Source: Alcanivorax sp. DSM 26293 (GTDB lineage Bacteria; Pseudomonadota; Gammaproteobacteria; Pseudomonadales; Alcanivoracaceae). Taken from it: a stretch of DNA of 64,000 bases. A program made the position numbers and the translations under genes. The stretch lies in NCBI RefSeq assembly GCF_900107995.1, contig NZ_FNUM01000004.1, positions 238,514 to 302,513 of the forward strand. The letters are read 5' to 3'. Positions within the stretch are counted from its first letter, which is position 1; each line of letters opens with the position of its first letter. This document shows positions 25,621 to 33,963 of the stretch, piece after piece. The notes beneath the pieces were generated by a model that saw only the letters and a list, made by a program, of their open reading frames with translations, made no database searches and had not been told where the DNA came from.

Positions 25621-27225
25621 TTATGGAGTCACTCTGACTGTCACCGTCCCCACCCCCGCATAGCTGACCACCCGAAGTATCTGATCCGCGGATCCGGGAA
25701 GCACCTGCCCCCCTTCCACAGACACCTGATAGCCATCGGGATAATGCCGTTCCGGGACAAAGATTTCGGTGACAGAACCGGGCGGAAAATGGCCGTTCCC
25801 GTCGGCACGCTGAGTGGAATAGGTCAGATGGAAAACCTTGTTCTTGCGATCGAATCCGTAACTCTCCGGCACCCCGGCCACACGCTGCGGGTAAGCCCTC
25901 ACCAGCACATCCAGTTTTTCCTGATTCAGGTTTTCAGGCAGTGGCGGGTCTGAGGGATGGGTAATGATCCCCTCTTCCGGACGCTCGCAGCAAACATCAC
26001 GATTCCACCATGCCCAGTACTGCCAGGACACACGATTTTTTGCAGCCAGCGTGATCAACCGCTCAATCGTTACCAGGTCATTGGACGCGCCAAACTCGCT
26101 GAGGATGAGGGTATCGTTCTTTTCCCTGGCCTGCCTCTCTGCATTGGTGAACACCAACTGCTCTTCGATCCCACACCCCGGATCGGTAAGCGGCAGCCCC
26201 GGCAAACCCGGCGTTTTGGCCAGGCAGTAATTGTGAAAGGACATGCCAGCCTGGACGTCTTCACCAACGCCACCGTGTGCGGTATCTGCGCCGTTGTTAA
26301 AGGTGACGAAGGGTTCATAGAAAATAATCGCGGTATCGTCTTCTTTCCGAACTGCATCCGCGGCCAGACGACTGACTGCGGTCAGCTTTTTGTCCTGATT
26401 GTTCAGCAGGCAACCCAGCGGGTTGGCACAGAGCGCCAGCGCAGTGCCTGGGAAAGGCTCGTTCCACAGGTCATAACCCAGCAATCTGTCGACATCCTTG
26501 ATGCGGGCGGCCACTCGGCGCCAGGCTTCGGCGAACGCCTCATGCATAGGACGACCCGCCAGGTCCTGGTCGTTATCCAGAAAGTGATCATAGGCACGCC
26601 ACAAGGCGGGCATCAGGAAGTAGTTTCCCGGGAAACCCAGGTCGGGCTGGTTGGGCAAGCCGTCATCAAACACGGTCCAGTCGGGAAAGCCCTCACCACT
26701 GAATTTTTCGTTATACATGTCCTGATGGAAATCAAACAGCACCCACAAACCGGCATCGGATGCGGCCTGCGCGGTACGGTATAACGATTCCAGATAATCG
26801 GTATCGTACTGACCCGGTTCCGGTTCAAATGCCTTCCAGATGAATCCCAGCCGAATGGTGTTGAAACCCTGGCTGGCAATATAGCGCAGGTCATCCTCGC
26901 CAAAGCCGATGGCTTCTGGCGTATAGGGTGGCAGTTTACTGATCTGGTTCACCCCCTGAAGAATCACCACCCGGCAGTCTGCATCGATCACCCATCGACC
27001 GGCCTGCCCCAGTCTTCCTTCGGCAACCGTGCCCTCACAGGATGAACGGGGAGCCACGGGTGAAGGGGTATCCACTACCTCCGGCTCCTGGTCATCATTG
27101 TTCGGGTTGACGGGGGGCGCACTGGTCCCGCCACTGCCACTGCCACCGCCACATGCCACCAGAAACGCAAACGGAACCCAGACAAGCGCCTTCAGGCCCC
27201 ACCGGCAACGTCTTTTTATTCGCAT
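25621..27225 (-). CDS. GH5 endoglycoceramidase/cellulase-like lipoprotein
   Basis: A 534-residue secreted lipoprotein: basic start, hydrophobic core and lipobox LVAC with Cys25, then a Gly/Ser/Pro-rich linker. The catalytic domain is glycoside hydrolase family 5. It shows GFNTIRLGFIWKAFEPEPGQ, VLFDFHQDMYNEKFSGEGFP, the acid/base in YDLWNEPFPG and the probable nucleophile in TLILSEFGAS. The pattern is closest to endoglycoceramidase-type GH5 enzymes, which cleave glycolipid head groups. A C-terminal beta domain follows (residues about 450-534). It is divergent from an AraC regulator that probably controls it. Confidence 0.85.
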   Translation of the reverse strand: MRIKRRCRWGLKALVWVPFAFLVACGGGSGSGGTSAPPVNPNNDDQEPEVVDTPSPVAPRSSCEGTVAEGRLGQAGRWVIDADCRVVILQGVNQISKLPPYTPEAIGFGEDDLRYIASQGFNTIRLGFIWKAFEPEPGQYDTDYLESLYRTAQAASDAGLWVLFDFHQDMYNEKFSGEGFPDWTVFDDGLPNQPDLGFPGNYFLMPALWRAYDHFLDNDQDLAGRPMHEAFAEAWRRVAARIKDVDRLLGYDLWNEPFPGTALALCANPLGCLLNNQDKKLTAVSRLAADAVRKEDDTAIIFYEPFVTFNNGADTAHGGVGEDVQAGMSFHNYCLAKTPGLPGLPLTDPGCGIEEQLVFTNAERQAREKNDTLILSEFGASNDLVTIERLITLAAKNRVSWQYWAWWNRDVCCERPEEGIITHPSDPPLPENLNQEKLDVLVRAYPQRVAGVPESYGFDRKNKVFHLTYSTQRADGNGHFPPGSVTEIFVPERHYPDGYQVSVEGGQVLPGSADQILRVVSYAGVGTVTVRVTP

Positions 27226-27329
27226 AGCCTACTCCGACAAATCCGCAACATGACGTATACAAATATGGCTTTGATGCCGCCAGAGCGTCTTGCCAGAATC
27301 GGACAGCTTTTAGCAAATCACGACACCCT

Positions 27330-28316
27330 ATGCGCTGCATTGATGCCACCTACTCACATTTGCTTTTCGACCACCTGACAAGCAGGGGGATCGCGGCCGA
27401 AAACGTGCTGGGCAAAATGCCAAAGGCCGGAAGCCGGATCGCGGAAGATCGCTGGAAAGAGATGCTGGAGAAAGGTGCCCGCACGGTAAGGGATTCCGCC
27501 TTCGGCCTGTCTGTGGCTAACCATTTCTCGTTACGGTATCTGGGGCCGGTTGGTTACCTGCTTCTGAGCAGCAACAACGTCATGGATGCCCTGGCCAAAG
27601 GGCAGCGCTACCATGTGCTGATTTCAGAAATGAACCCGGTAAAGGCACATATTGACGCGGATCATCTGGTGTTAAGTTGGCCTCTTGAGCATGGCTGGAG
27701 TGGCCAGTTATGGGATGAGCTGGGGCTGGGCACCACCCTCAAGTTGATTCAGGCCATCAACCAGAAACCCGTATTTCCATCCTCGGTTGAATTTGTTGGC
27801 CCCCCTCCCGCGAACCGGGCGCTTTATGAACAGTTTTTTGGCTGTGATGTGTTATTCGACCAGGCAATGCCCAAACTGGTTTTCCCTGTCAGGAATCTGT
27901 TTTCCCCCATCCCCAAAACCGACCCATATCTCCATGACATTCTGGACAATCAAGCGCAACAACAGCTCAGAAAGTTGACCCTGGAGAATGAGGAAATCGG
28001 TCTCTATCGCAAACAATTGCTGCAGATCCTCACCCGAGAGCCGCCATCACTGGAAAAGCTCGCAGCAGAAAACGGCATTTCTGCCCGTTCAATGCAAAGA
28101 CGGTTACGGGCGCAGCGCATCTCTTTTCAGAGCCTGCTTGATCAAACCCGCCACACACTGGCAACCAATTACCTGCGTGAGTCCCGGCTTGGTCTGTCAG
28201 ATATTGCCGGCATGGTTGGCTATACCGAACAAAGCTCATTCACCCGGGCGTTTGCCCGCTGGGAAGGCATGTCTCCGGGGAAGTATCGCCGACAGCACCA
28301 CGAAGACGACCGGTAA
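27330..28316 (+). CDS. AraC-family transcriptional regulator
   Basis: A 328-residue regulator with the AraC_N-type ligand domain (residues about 15-200, including VANHFSLRYLGPVGYLLLSS). At the C-terminus is a two-HTH AraC domain: LAAENGISARSMQRRLRAQR and LSDIAGMVGYTEQSSFTRAF with RWEGMSPGKYRR. Related OruR/ArgR-like regulators respond to amino acids, lipids or other small molecules. It is divergent from the GH5 gene with only 104 bp between starts, so mutual regulation is likely. The inducer cannot be inferred. Confidence 0.88.
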   Translation: MRCIDATYSHLLFDHLTSRGIAAENVLGKMPKAGSRIAEDRWKEMLEKGARTVRDSAFGLSVANHFSLRYLGPVGYLLLSSNNVMDALAKGQRYHVLISEMNPVKAHIDADHLVLSWPLEHGWSGQLWDELGLGTTLKLIQAINQKPVFPSSVEFVGPPPANRALYEQFFGCDVLFDQAMPKLVFPVRNLFSPIPKTDPYLHDILDNQAQQQLRKLTLENEEIGLYRKQLLQILTREPPSLEKLAAENGISARSMQRRLRAQRISFQSLLDQTRHTLATNYLRESRLGLSDIAGMVGYTEQSSFTRAFARWEGMSPGKYRRQHHEDDR

Positions 28317-28468
28317 CGGACGCAGGGCATGACGATTCTGACAACAATTTTTCCTGGCACCACTAGTGGAACCGGGAACTGCGGCGTAGTATCGCCGCCG
28401 CTTCCGACATGCCAGGGAGCCGTTTGGATACCAAGGATGTCATCACTTTAGTTTGAGGAAGAAAAACC

Positions 28469-28822
28469 ATGGCAAAAGGCCCTAAACCCCTGCGCAACTG
28501 GGCGGCGATGGATCCGCTGATGCGCAAAGGTGGCGCTCACCAGGTCGCCAGGGAACAAACCCGACCCCGCATGGACTGGCGCCAGGCGCTGGATGATTTC
28601 GAGGACTGGCAGGATAGCCTGCCGGAAACACAATGCGGGAGCGTCAAAGAAGGGCCGGACGGCCCTTCTTTTTTGCCTGGCGAACAGGCAGGAGGAGGCT
28701 GTGATCAGTCCGCACAGATCCAGGCCTTGGCGCTGGCCGTGTCATCGCGGGCAAAGACTTTGACATCGATGGAGGGCAGCAGCTTGTCCGCCAGCAACGC
28801 CAGGCGCCGCATCCAGTCCTGA
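28469..28822 (+). CDS. Small basic protein, reading frame runs through a terminator
   Basis: A strong GAGGAAG ribosome site precedes MAKGPKPLRNWAAMDPLMRK, a basic start that reads like a small conserved protein. The plausible part is residues 1-55 (to about 28633), ending in an acidic DDFEDWQDSLPETQ. The frame then continues through a perfect terminator hairpin at 28647-28674 and into DNA antisense to the next gene, which is unusual. Either the natural stop has been lost by a frameshift or the true protein ends early by another route. No function was recognised. Confidence 0.5.
   Translation: MAKGPKPLRNWAAMDPLMRKGGAHQVAREQTRPRMDWRQALDDFEDWQDSLPETQCGSVKEGPDGPSFLPGEQAGGGCDQSAQIQALALAVSSRAKTLTSMEGSSLSASNARRRIQS
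28647..28674 (+). terminator. Terminator after the small basic protein
   Basis: A 10-bp perfect stem AAGAAGGGCC/GGCCCTTCTT with loop GGAC is followed by TTTT. The T run favours the plus strand, and the A run on the other side allows it to work for the convergent gene as well. Confidence 0.88.
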
Positions 28823-29067
28823 TCGGTGACGACAGCCTCTCGCTCGAAATGCTGCCAGTGGCGCAGGCCGAATTTCAGATCCTGGAACAGGGCATCCATG
28901 GCCACACCACCAAAGGTTTCCATTTCCGCATAGAAACGCACCTTGTCGTGTCTGGCCAGCGCCGCTTCCAGAGCGGCCGCCACGGTATCGAATTCCGGGC
29001 GGGTGATCTTCCCGGAAATCCTTGCCCCGACGACCCGATCATCGTCGAACGGAATCAATGTCAGCAT
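28705..29067 (-). CDS. SpoIIAA-like (STAS/SEC14-type) protein
   Basis: A 120-residue protein of the SpoIIAA-like family. MLTLIPFDDDRVVGARISGK, then ALEAALARHDKVRFYAEMET and FGLRHWQHFEREAVVTDQDW are typical, as is the end VKVFARDDTASAKAWI. These single-domain proteins are thought to bind hydrophobic ligands or partners; no enzyme activity is established. A soluble cytoplasmic location is expected. It shares the strand with the secreted coiled-coil gene 30 bp upstream, possibly as an operon. Confidence 0.85.
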   Translation of the reverse strand: MLTLIPFDDDRVVGARISGKITRPEFDTVAAALEAALARHDKVRFYAEMETFGGVAMDALFQDLKFGLRHWQHFEREAVVTDQDWMRRLALLADKLLPSIDVKVFARDDTASAKAWICAD

Positions 29068-29097
29068 GCCAGCCCCTCCCAGTTTGCTGCACGACCC

Positions 29098-29580
29098 TCA
29101 GTTTTCCTCAGGGCTCTCCGTGCTTTCTGCTACAGGTGCATTCAGCGCCTGCCAGCTCTGTTTAACCGCGTCCCAACCTCGGGAGAATTTTACCTTGGCA
29201 GCCTCCCAGTTGTCGGCACTGGCTTGCTGTAGCGCCTGATAACGGGACTCCAGCTCTGCACGTTGCTCTTTCAGCGTGGCCATGGCGGACTGTTTGTCCA
29301 GCCGTGCCTGTTGGGAAAGTCCCTGCCAACGGCTGTCGATCTCACTTTGCAGCAAGGTGATCTGCCGGTCCAGGTCATCCAGCGCATGGCGGGCAGCACG
29401 CATGGCATCGTTTTTCTGCTCCACCGTAAACGCCTGGATTTCTTCCAGGGTATCTTCCATCTGGGCGGTAACTTTCTCCGGATCCGGGGTCTTCACATTG
29501 GGGACCCCCTCGGTATTCGCCCAGGAAATGGACGTGGTTACCAGCATGAGTGCGGCGGCTGCGAGTAAACGATGTGTCAT
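29098..29580 (-). CDS. Secreted coiled-coil protein, function unknown
   Basis: A 160-residue protein with a cleavable signal peptide (about residues 1-21, ending SISWA). It then has one long helical, Glu/Gln/Arg-rich region (residues 45-130) with heptad spacing of Leu/Ala, predicting a periplasmic coiled coil. There are no cysteines. GGAG lies 6-7 bases before the ATG. Such proteins are often stress- or envelope-related, but nothing in the sequence specifies a role. Confidence 0.7.
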   Translation of the reverse strand: MTHRLLAAAALMLVTTSISWANTEGVPNVKTPDPEKVTAQMEDTLEEIQAFTVEQKNDAMRAARHALDDLDRQITLLQSEIDSRWQGLSQQARLDKQSAMATLKEQRAELESRYQALQQASADNWEAAKVKFSRGWDAVKQSWQALNAPVAESTESPEEN

Positions 29581-29710
29581 TGGAGCACTCCTTGTATTGC
29601 TTGTCGGTCTCTCTCTTCCGGTAGGACAAGCAGAATCCCGGGAATACTCCTGAGGAGATGAAAAAAAGGGGTAAAACGGGCGGGCCGGGCAGCCCGGCCC
29701 CGAGTGTGCG

Positions 29711-30157
29711 TCAGGCGTTGAGGATATATTCCAGCATCTCTACCACCTGTTCAGGAGTGCGTGCCACGGCGTCCGCGGCCGCATCCACTTCCTTGAGCGG
29801 ATGGTCATGTTCCTCATCGTGGAGAATGATCATCGGGGTCCCCAATGCCGCCGTGTAGCCCGCATCGAAGGCCGCATTCCACTGCTTGTATTTGGGCCCG
29901 AAACGCACGATCACCAAGTCGGCCTGATCGATCAGTTTACGGGTCCGAATACCATTAATGCCGGCGCCCAGCCGATCTTCCCAGAAACGCTTTTCTTCCG
30001 CGCCAAGAATATTGACCCCTACCTTGTCGCTGGCTTCATGGTCGGTCACTGGACCGGTAAATTCGATATCCAGTTCTTTCTCGGCACAACCCTGAATGAT
30101 CCGTTCGCGCCAGTCGGTGTGGATCTCTCCGGAAAGGTAAACCGTCCAGAAGCTCAT
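29711..30157 (-). CDS. ytoQ: YtoQ-family protein
   Basis: A 148-residue protein of the YtoQ family, related to nucleoside 2-deoxyribosyltransferase-like folds. WTVYLSGEIHTDWRERIIQG, then GPVTDHEASDKVGVNILG and DQADLVIVRFGPKYKQWNAA with GTPMIILHDEEHDHPL are characteristic. The biochemical reaction is not established. The start at 30157 follows GGGAGAA; the frame extending to 30214 lacks support. It stands alone and divergent from a lipoprotein gene. Confidence 0.88.
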   Translation of the reverse strand: MSFWTVYLSGEIHTDWRERIIQGCAEKELDIEFTGPVTDHEASDKVGVNILGAEEKRFWEDRLGAGINGIRTRKLIDQADLVIVRFGPKYKQWNAAFDAGYTAALGTPMIILHDEEHDHPLKEVDAAADAVARTPEQVVEMLEYILNA

Positions 30158-30325
30158 TGCGTTTCTCCCTTTGATACAGTGTCTGTGAAACCGGCTAGCA
30201 TAGCAGGCTAGCAAAGAACCTGTTACGGGCCCGTTATTTCATCAACCTGTCCGGTTCCCGGTTGCAAAAGGCAAGCCTGCTGCCGTTAAATGCCCCCATT
30301 CCGAACTTTGTGAAAAGGCGACCCC

Positions 30326-31135
30326 ATGCGCATCCGATTTCTGTTTCTGCTGGCGGCTGCAATGCTGGCAGGTTGTGATAACAATACTCAGGATAGCGAT
30401 TCCCCTGATGCCAAGGCGGGCACCACCAGCCAGCACTCTGGCAACGTACCGGGCAATACCGGTGAGCTGATACGCATTCTTCACACCCTGAAAAAGACCG
30501 ACGAGCAATGCCAGGGGGACGGCTGCCCACGGGTTGAGCTGGAATGGATCACCTTTGAGAACCAACCGACCCTGAACGATGCGATCACCACCCAGCTGGC
30601 CGGCATGCTGGTCCAGAACCAGGGCAGCAGCCCCCATGACGGCACCATCGAAGGGCTGGTGGATGCGTTTCTGGCCGATGCGTCGGACATGGCCATGGCG
30701 TCCCGACAGGGTTGGGAGCTGAACGCCACCATCAAGCGCCAGGGTCGCCGCGGTGACCTGCTGACCCTGCGTCTGGACAGTTACGAGTACACCGGTGGCG
30801 CCCACGGCCAACCCGGGGTGCAGTATTTCCATTGGGACCTGGCCCGCCAGCAAGAGCTGGGACTGGATGATCTGCTGGAACCCGGCCAACAAGAGGCTTT
30901 CTGGGAGCTGGCCCGATCCCGCCACCAGCAATGGTTGGATGAGGAAAACCTGGATCAGGCCTTCCGCGACAGCTGGCCCTTCGATCGCACGGACAACGCC
31001 TACTTCAGCAAGAACGGCCTGGTGCTGCACTACAACGTCTACCACATCGCCCCCTATGCCATGGGGCAACCTGAACTGACCATTCCGTATGAAAAACTGG
31101 ACGGGATTGTGCGGGGGAAATACCTCAACCCGTAA
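30326..31135 (+). CDS. DUF3298-type lipoprotein (RsiV-like)
   Basis: A 269-residue lipoprotein with lipobox LAGC (Cys17). Asp at +2 followed by Asn is the classical signal for retention at the inner membrane. The mature part shows a DUF4163-like N-terminal half and a C-terminal DUF3298 domain: LDSYEYTGGAHGQPGVQYFH, LGLDDLLEPGQQEAFWELAR and FSKNGLVLHYNVYHIAPYAM with a final PYEKLDGIV. The same fold occurs in the lysozyme-binding anti-sigma factor RsiV, but no sigma factor lies nearby here. One internal Cys pair (QCQGDGC) could form a disulfide. Confidence 0.82.
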   Translation: MRIRFLFLLAAAMLAGCDNNTQDSDSPDAKAGTTSQHSGNVPGNTGELIRILHTLKKTDEQCQGDGCPRVELEWITFENQPTLNDAITTQLAGMLVQNQGSSPHDGTIEGLVDAFLADASDMAMASRQGWELNATIKRQGRRGDLLTLRLDSYEYTGGAHGQPGVQYFHWDLARQQELGLDDLLEPGQQEAFWELARSRHQQWLDEENLDQAFRDSWPFDRTDNAYFSKNGLVLHYNVYHIAPYAMGQPELTIPYEKLDGIVRGKYLNP

Positions 31136-31143
31136 TCACTCAG

Positions 31144-31167
31144 CGTAGGAGCCAGCCTGCTGGCGAA
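31144..31167 (+). repeat. REP-like element R6
   Basis: Starts GTAGGAGCCAGCCTGCTGGC; the GCCAGC/GCTGGC inner stem is perfect. A variant of the TGTAGGAGC family placed directly after the DUF3298 stop and before a heptad element. Confidence 0.6.
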
Positions 31168-31173
31168 GAATAA

Positions 31174-31254
31174 GGTACGAGTGGCGAGGCTCGAGTAACG
31201 AAGTTCAAAACCGGTTTTGATTTTCGAAACTCGCTTCTCGAACCTCGAGACTGG
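31174..31254. repeat. Heptad inverted element E4 (CGAGNNN family)
   Basis: CGA recurs at 31178, 31185, 31192 and 31199, then CAAA at 31206, an exact 7-bp period. The right arm (31218-31254) pairs with it over most of its length around ACCGG. It lies between convergent genes (DUF3298 and cobS). Confidence 0.85.
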
Positions 31255-31265
31255 CTTGATTCACC

Positions 31266-32000
31266 CTACAAAGTCAGCCCCAATAACAACACCAACTCGG
31301 TAAACACCACACTGGCCCCCAGCGCATCCCCGGTATAGCCACCGAGCTGCCGCTTCAGGCTGACGCCCCACAGCAACGCTACCAGCCCCACCGCCAACAA
31401 GGCAGGCAGCCACACCGAGAACAGCAACGCCACCCCCAGGATGAAAAGTGTGGCCATTAGCAATCGCTGGCTGCTGAAGGCTTCCGCCACCGGTTTGCTT
31501 TTACTGGTAGTCGGGTCGGTCACATAGGGCAGAAAGCGCATCAGCAGCAGGGGTGTCAGACGACTAATGGCAGGCGTTACCAGTAGCGCCAGCCAGACCG
31601 GCTCGGCCTCCAATAGCAACACGGCCTTCAGGCCCAGCGCCACTATCAGCGCCACGGCACCATAGGTGCCGATACGGCTATCCTTCATGATTTCCAGCCG
31701 CCGGGCCACGGTGTAGCCACCGCCCAGCGCATCCATACTGTCCGCCAGGCCGTCCTCGTGGAAAGCACCGGTAATCCACAAATGAAACGCCAGCACCAGA
31801 CCGATACACACCGGCGGGCTCCAGAACACCACCAGAGCGCTGAACAACGCCGCATAAAGGCCGCCCAGCAACAGTCCCACCAGGGGGAAATAAACACTGG
31901 CACGATTCATCAGACGCTGGGAATAATCGATCTTCACCAGCATGGGAATCCGGGTCAAAAAGCCCAGCGCCAGCCAGAAGGCCTGCCATTCCTGTTTCAC
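31266..32000 (-). CDS. cobS: Adenosylcobinamide-GDP ribazoletransferase (cobalamin synthase)
   Basis: An inner-membrane enzyme joining adenosylcobinamide-GDP and alpha-ribazole to make cobalamin. It has 244 residues with about six to seven hydrophobic segments. The conserved cytosolic block GAFHEDGLADSMDALGGG carries the metal-binding acidic residues, followed by the KDSRIGTYGAVAL segment. No other cobalamin gene lies in the window; cobS may serve salvage of cobinamide or belong to a pathway encoded elsewhere. It ends 10 bp from the LysR gene start region on the same strand. Confidence 0.94.
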   Translation of the reverse strand: MKQEWQAFWLALGFLTRIPMLVKIDYSQRLMNRASVYFPLVGLLLGGLYAALFSALVVFWSPPVCIGLVLAFHLWITGAFHEDGLADSMDALGGGYTVARRLEIMKDSRIGTYGAVALIVALGLKAVLLLEAEPVWLALLVTPAISRLTPLLLMRFLPYVTDPTTSKSKPVAEAFSSQRLLMATLFILGVALLFSVWLPALLAVGLVALLWGVSLKRQLGGYTGDALGASVVFTELVLLLGLTL

Positions 32001-32009
32001 GGCAACTCC

Positions 32010-32906
32010 CTATTGAATGGGTTGCCGCACGGGGGCGCGGCATAATTCCAGCCACCGCTCGATACCGGGACTGCGGTATTTCTGGCGGTGCAGCACAAAG
32101 TAGAAGTCACGGCTGAAATCCCGATGGGGCACCGGCAATTCCACCAGCGAACCACGCCTGAACGCCTCACGCAGACACACCCGGGACAGGCAACTGATCC
32201 CCAGACCCGCTTCCACTGCCCGCTTGATGGCTTCGGTGTGCTCCAGCTCCAGGGCCAGATCCAGCTCCGGTACCAGACCATGCAGGCCGCGCTCAAACGT
32301 CTGCCGGGTGCCAGAGCCGGATTCCCGGACAATCCAGTGAGCCTCCCGCAAGTCCCGGTCCGTGAGTGCTTCCTTACCGGCAAGAGCATGCTCCGGGCTA
32401 CAAAACACCACCAACTCATCCTCTCGCCAGGGCAACAACTCCAGGTCCGGGTGGTTCAGTTCGCCCTCAATCAGCCCCAGATCCAGCTCGAACGCCAGCA
32501 CCCGCTCCACGATAGTCCGCGTGTTGGCCACCTCCAGGTGTACCCGGGCGCCGGGCTGCTCCGCCATATAATCGGCCATGATCCCCACCGCCAGATAATT
32601 GCCGATGGTCAGCGTGGCCCCCACATTCAAACGGCCCAGATCACGGTGACTGAGCAGGTCGGCCTCCAGCTCCCGGGCCTGGGCCAGCAACGCCTCTGCC
32701 CGGGGCCAGAACTGGCGGCCCAGCTCATTGAGTTTGAGTCGCTTGCCGGCCCGTTCGAAGAACTTCAGGTCGTAGAGGGCCTCCAGCTCCTTGAGAGCAC
32801 CGGAAGCGGCCGACTGGCTCATGCTCAGGCTCTCTGCCGCCTTGCTGATGTTCTCGTGGTGCGCCGTGGCCAGGAAGACCTGAAGCTGACGCAGGGTAAA
32901 TTTCAT
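32010..32906 (-). CDS. finR: LysR-family regulator, FinR-type
   Basis: A 298-residue LysR regulator. The N-terminal winged HTH is FTLRQLQVFLATAHHENISK with MSQSAASGALKELEALYDL, followed by a two-lobed effector domain (NVGATLTIGNYLAVGIMADY onward). It is divergent from the ferredoxin-NADP reductase gene. In Pseudomonas putida a regulator called FinR in this position activates fprA; that context is the reason for the symbol. The start at 32906 gives the family N-terminus. A near-perfect operator palindrome lies 38 bp upstream (32944-32962). Confidence 0.82.
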   Translation of the reverse strand: MKFTLRQLQVFLATAHHENISKAAESLSMSQSAASGALKELEALYDLKFFERAGKRLKLNELGRQFWPRAEALLAQARELEADLLSHRDLGRLNVGATLTIGNYLAVGIMADYMAEQPGARVHLEVANTRTIVERVLAFELDLGLIEGELNHPDLELLPWREDELVVFCSPEHALAGKEALTDRDLREAHWIVRESGSGTRQTFERGLHGLVPELDLALELEHTEAIKRAVEAGLGISCLSRVCLREAFRRGSLVELPVPHRDFSRDFYFVLHRQKYRSPGIERWLELCRAPVRQPIQ

Positions 32907-32943
32907 GGCCACTCCCTCCGGTAGAGTCAGACGTGGAACGCCC

Positions 32944-32962
32944 ATATCGGCAATGCCGATAT
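32944..32962. promoter_or_regulatory. 19-bp palindrome between finR and fpr
   Basis: ATATCGGCA and TGCCGATAT flank a single central A with no mismatch. Half sites CATCGG (32968) and CCGATAA (32987) follow. It is a LysR-type binding site by form and position and should mediate autoregulation and fpr activation. Confidence 0.75.
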
Positions 32963-33050
32963 AATACATCGGAATTACCCATTTTACCGATAAACAGGTT
33001 TCGTTTAAATTTCCACCAACTGAGATTTTGGAATAAGCGCTGATTTAATT

Positions 33051-33827
33051 ATGTCTAATTTGAATACTGAGACCGTCACAAGCGTACGCCACTGGAACGA
33101 TACCCTGTTCAGCTTCACCACCAGTCGTGATCCGGGTTTCCGTTTCAAGAACGGCCACTTCACCATGATTGGCCTGGAACAGGACAATGGCCGCCCGTTA
33201 CTGCGCGCCTACTCCATCGCCAGTGCCAACTACGAGGAAGAACTGGAGTTCTTCAGCATCAAGGTGCCGGATGGCCCGCTCACCTCCCAGCTGCAGAACA
33301 TTCAGCCGGGTGACAAGATTTATGTGAGCCGCAAGCCCACCGGCACCCTGGTGGCCGATCACCTGCTGCCGGGGAAGAATCTGTGGCTGCTGTCCACCGG
33401 CACCGGTCTGGCGCCGTTCATGAGCATCATCAAGGACCCGGAGGTCTACGACCAGTACGACCGGGTGATCCTCACCCACGGGGTCCGTCATGTGTCGGAG
33501 CTGGCTTACCAGGACACCATCCAGAGCGAGCTGCCCAACAACGAATTCTTTGGCGAATTCGTCAAGGGCAAGCTGCTCTACTACCCGACGGTGACCCGCG
33601 AACCCTTCCGTAATCAGGGTCGCCTCACCGACCTGATGACCAGCGGCAAGCTGTTCGAGGATCTGGGCCTGCCGACACCGAGCCTGGAAAACGACCGCTT
33701 CATGCTCTGCGGCAGCCCGGCCATGCTCAAGGATACCCAGGCCATTCTCGATGGCTGGGGCTTCAAGGAAACCCGCGGCGGGGAACTGGGTGAGTATGTG
33801 ATCGAACGGGCGTTTGTGGAGAAATGA
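33051..33827 (+). CDS. fpr: Ferredoxin-NADP reductase
   Basis: An FAD flavoenzyme moving electrons between NADPH and ferredoxin or flavodoxin, used for Fe-S cluster repair and oxidative stress. It has 258 residues. The FAD-binding RAYSIASANYEEELEFFSIK, the diphosphate region SRKPTGTLV, the NADP site LLSTGTGLAPFMSIIKDP and CGSPAMLKDTQAI are all present, with the C-terminal ERAFVEK of the bacterial FprA subclass. It is controlled from a divergent promoter shared with the LysR gene and closed by a strong terminator. Confidence 0.96.
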   Translation: MSNLNTETVTSVRHWNDTLFSFTTSRDPGFRFKNGHFTMIGLEQDNGRPLLRAYSIASANYEEELEFFSIKVPDGPLTSQLQNIQPGDKIYVSRKPTGTLVADHLLPGKNLWLLSTGTGLAPFMSIIKDPEVYDQYDRVILTHGVRHVSELAYQDTIQSELPNNEFFGEFVKGKLLYYPTVTREPFRNQGRLTDLMTSGKLFEDLGLPTPSLENDRFMLCGSPAMLKDTQAILDGWGFKETRGGELGEYVIERAFVEK

Positions 33828-33832
33828 GTTAG

Positions 33833-33860
33833 ACGCTGACACGCTTCACGCAACACGCTA
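33833..33860. repeat. Weak heptad tract J (CACGCNN)
   Basis: ACGC recurs at 33833, 33841, 33848 and 33855; the last three are at 7-bp spacing. It is a single arm directly before the fpr terminator. It is weaker than the other heptad elements. Confidence 0.45.
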
Positions 33861-33888
33861 CGGGCCGCCTTCGCGGCCCGTTTTTTTT
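33861..33888 (+). terminator. Terminator after fpr
   Basis: An 8-bp stem CGGGCCGC/GCGGCCCG with loop CTTC is followed by eight T residues. A textbook intrinsic terminator. Confidence 0.95.
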
Positions 33889-33963
33889 GAAGCCCGATAC
33901 CAACCGACAGCACGCTTCCTTGTTAGCATGAGCAGGATGTTACCAGGGAGGGACATTCATTCG

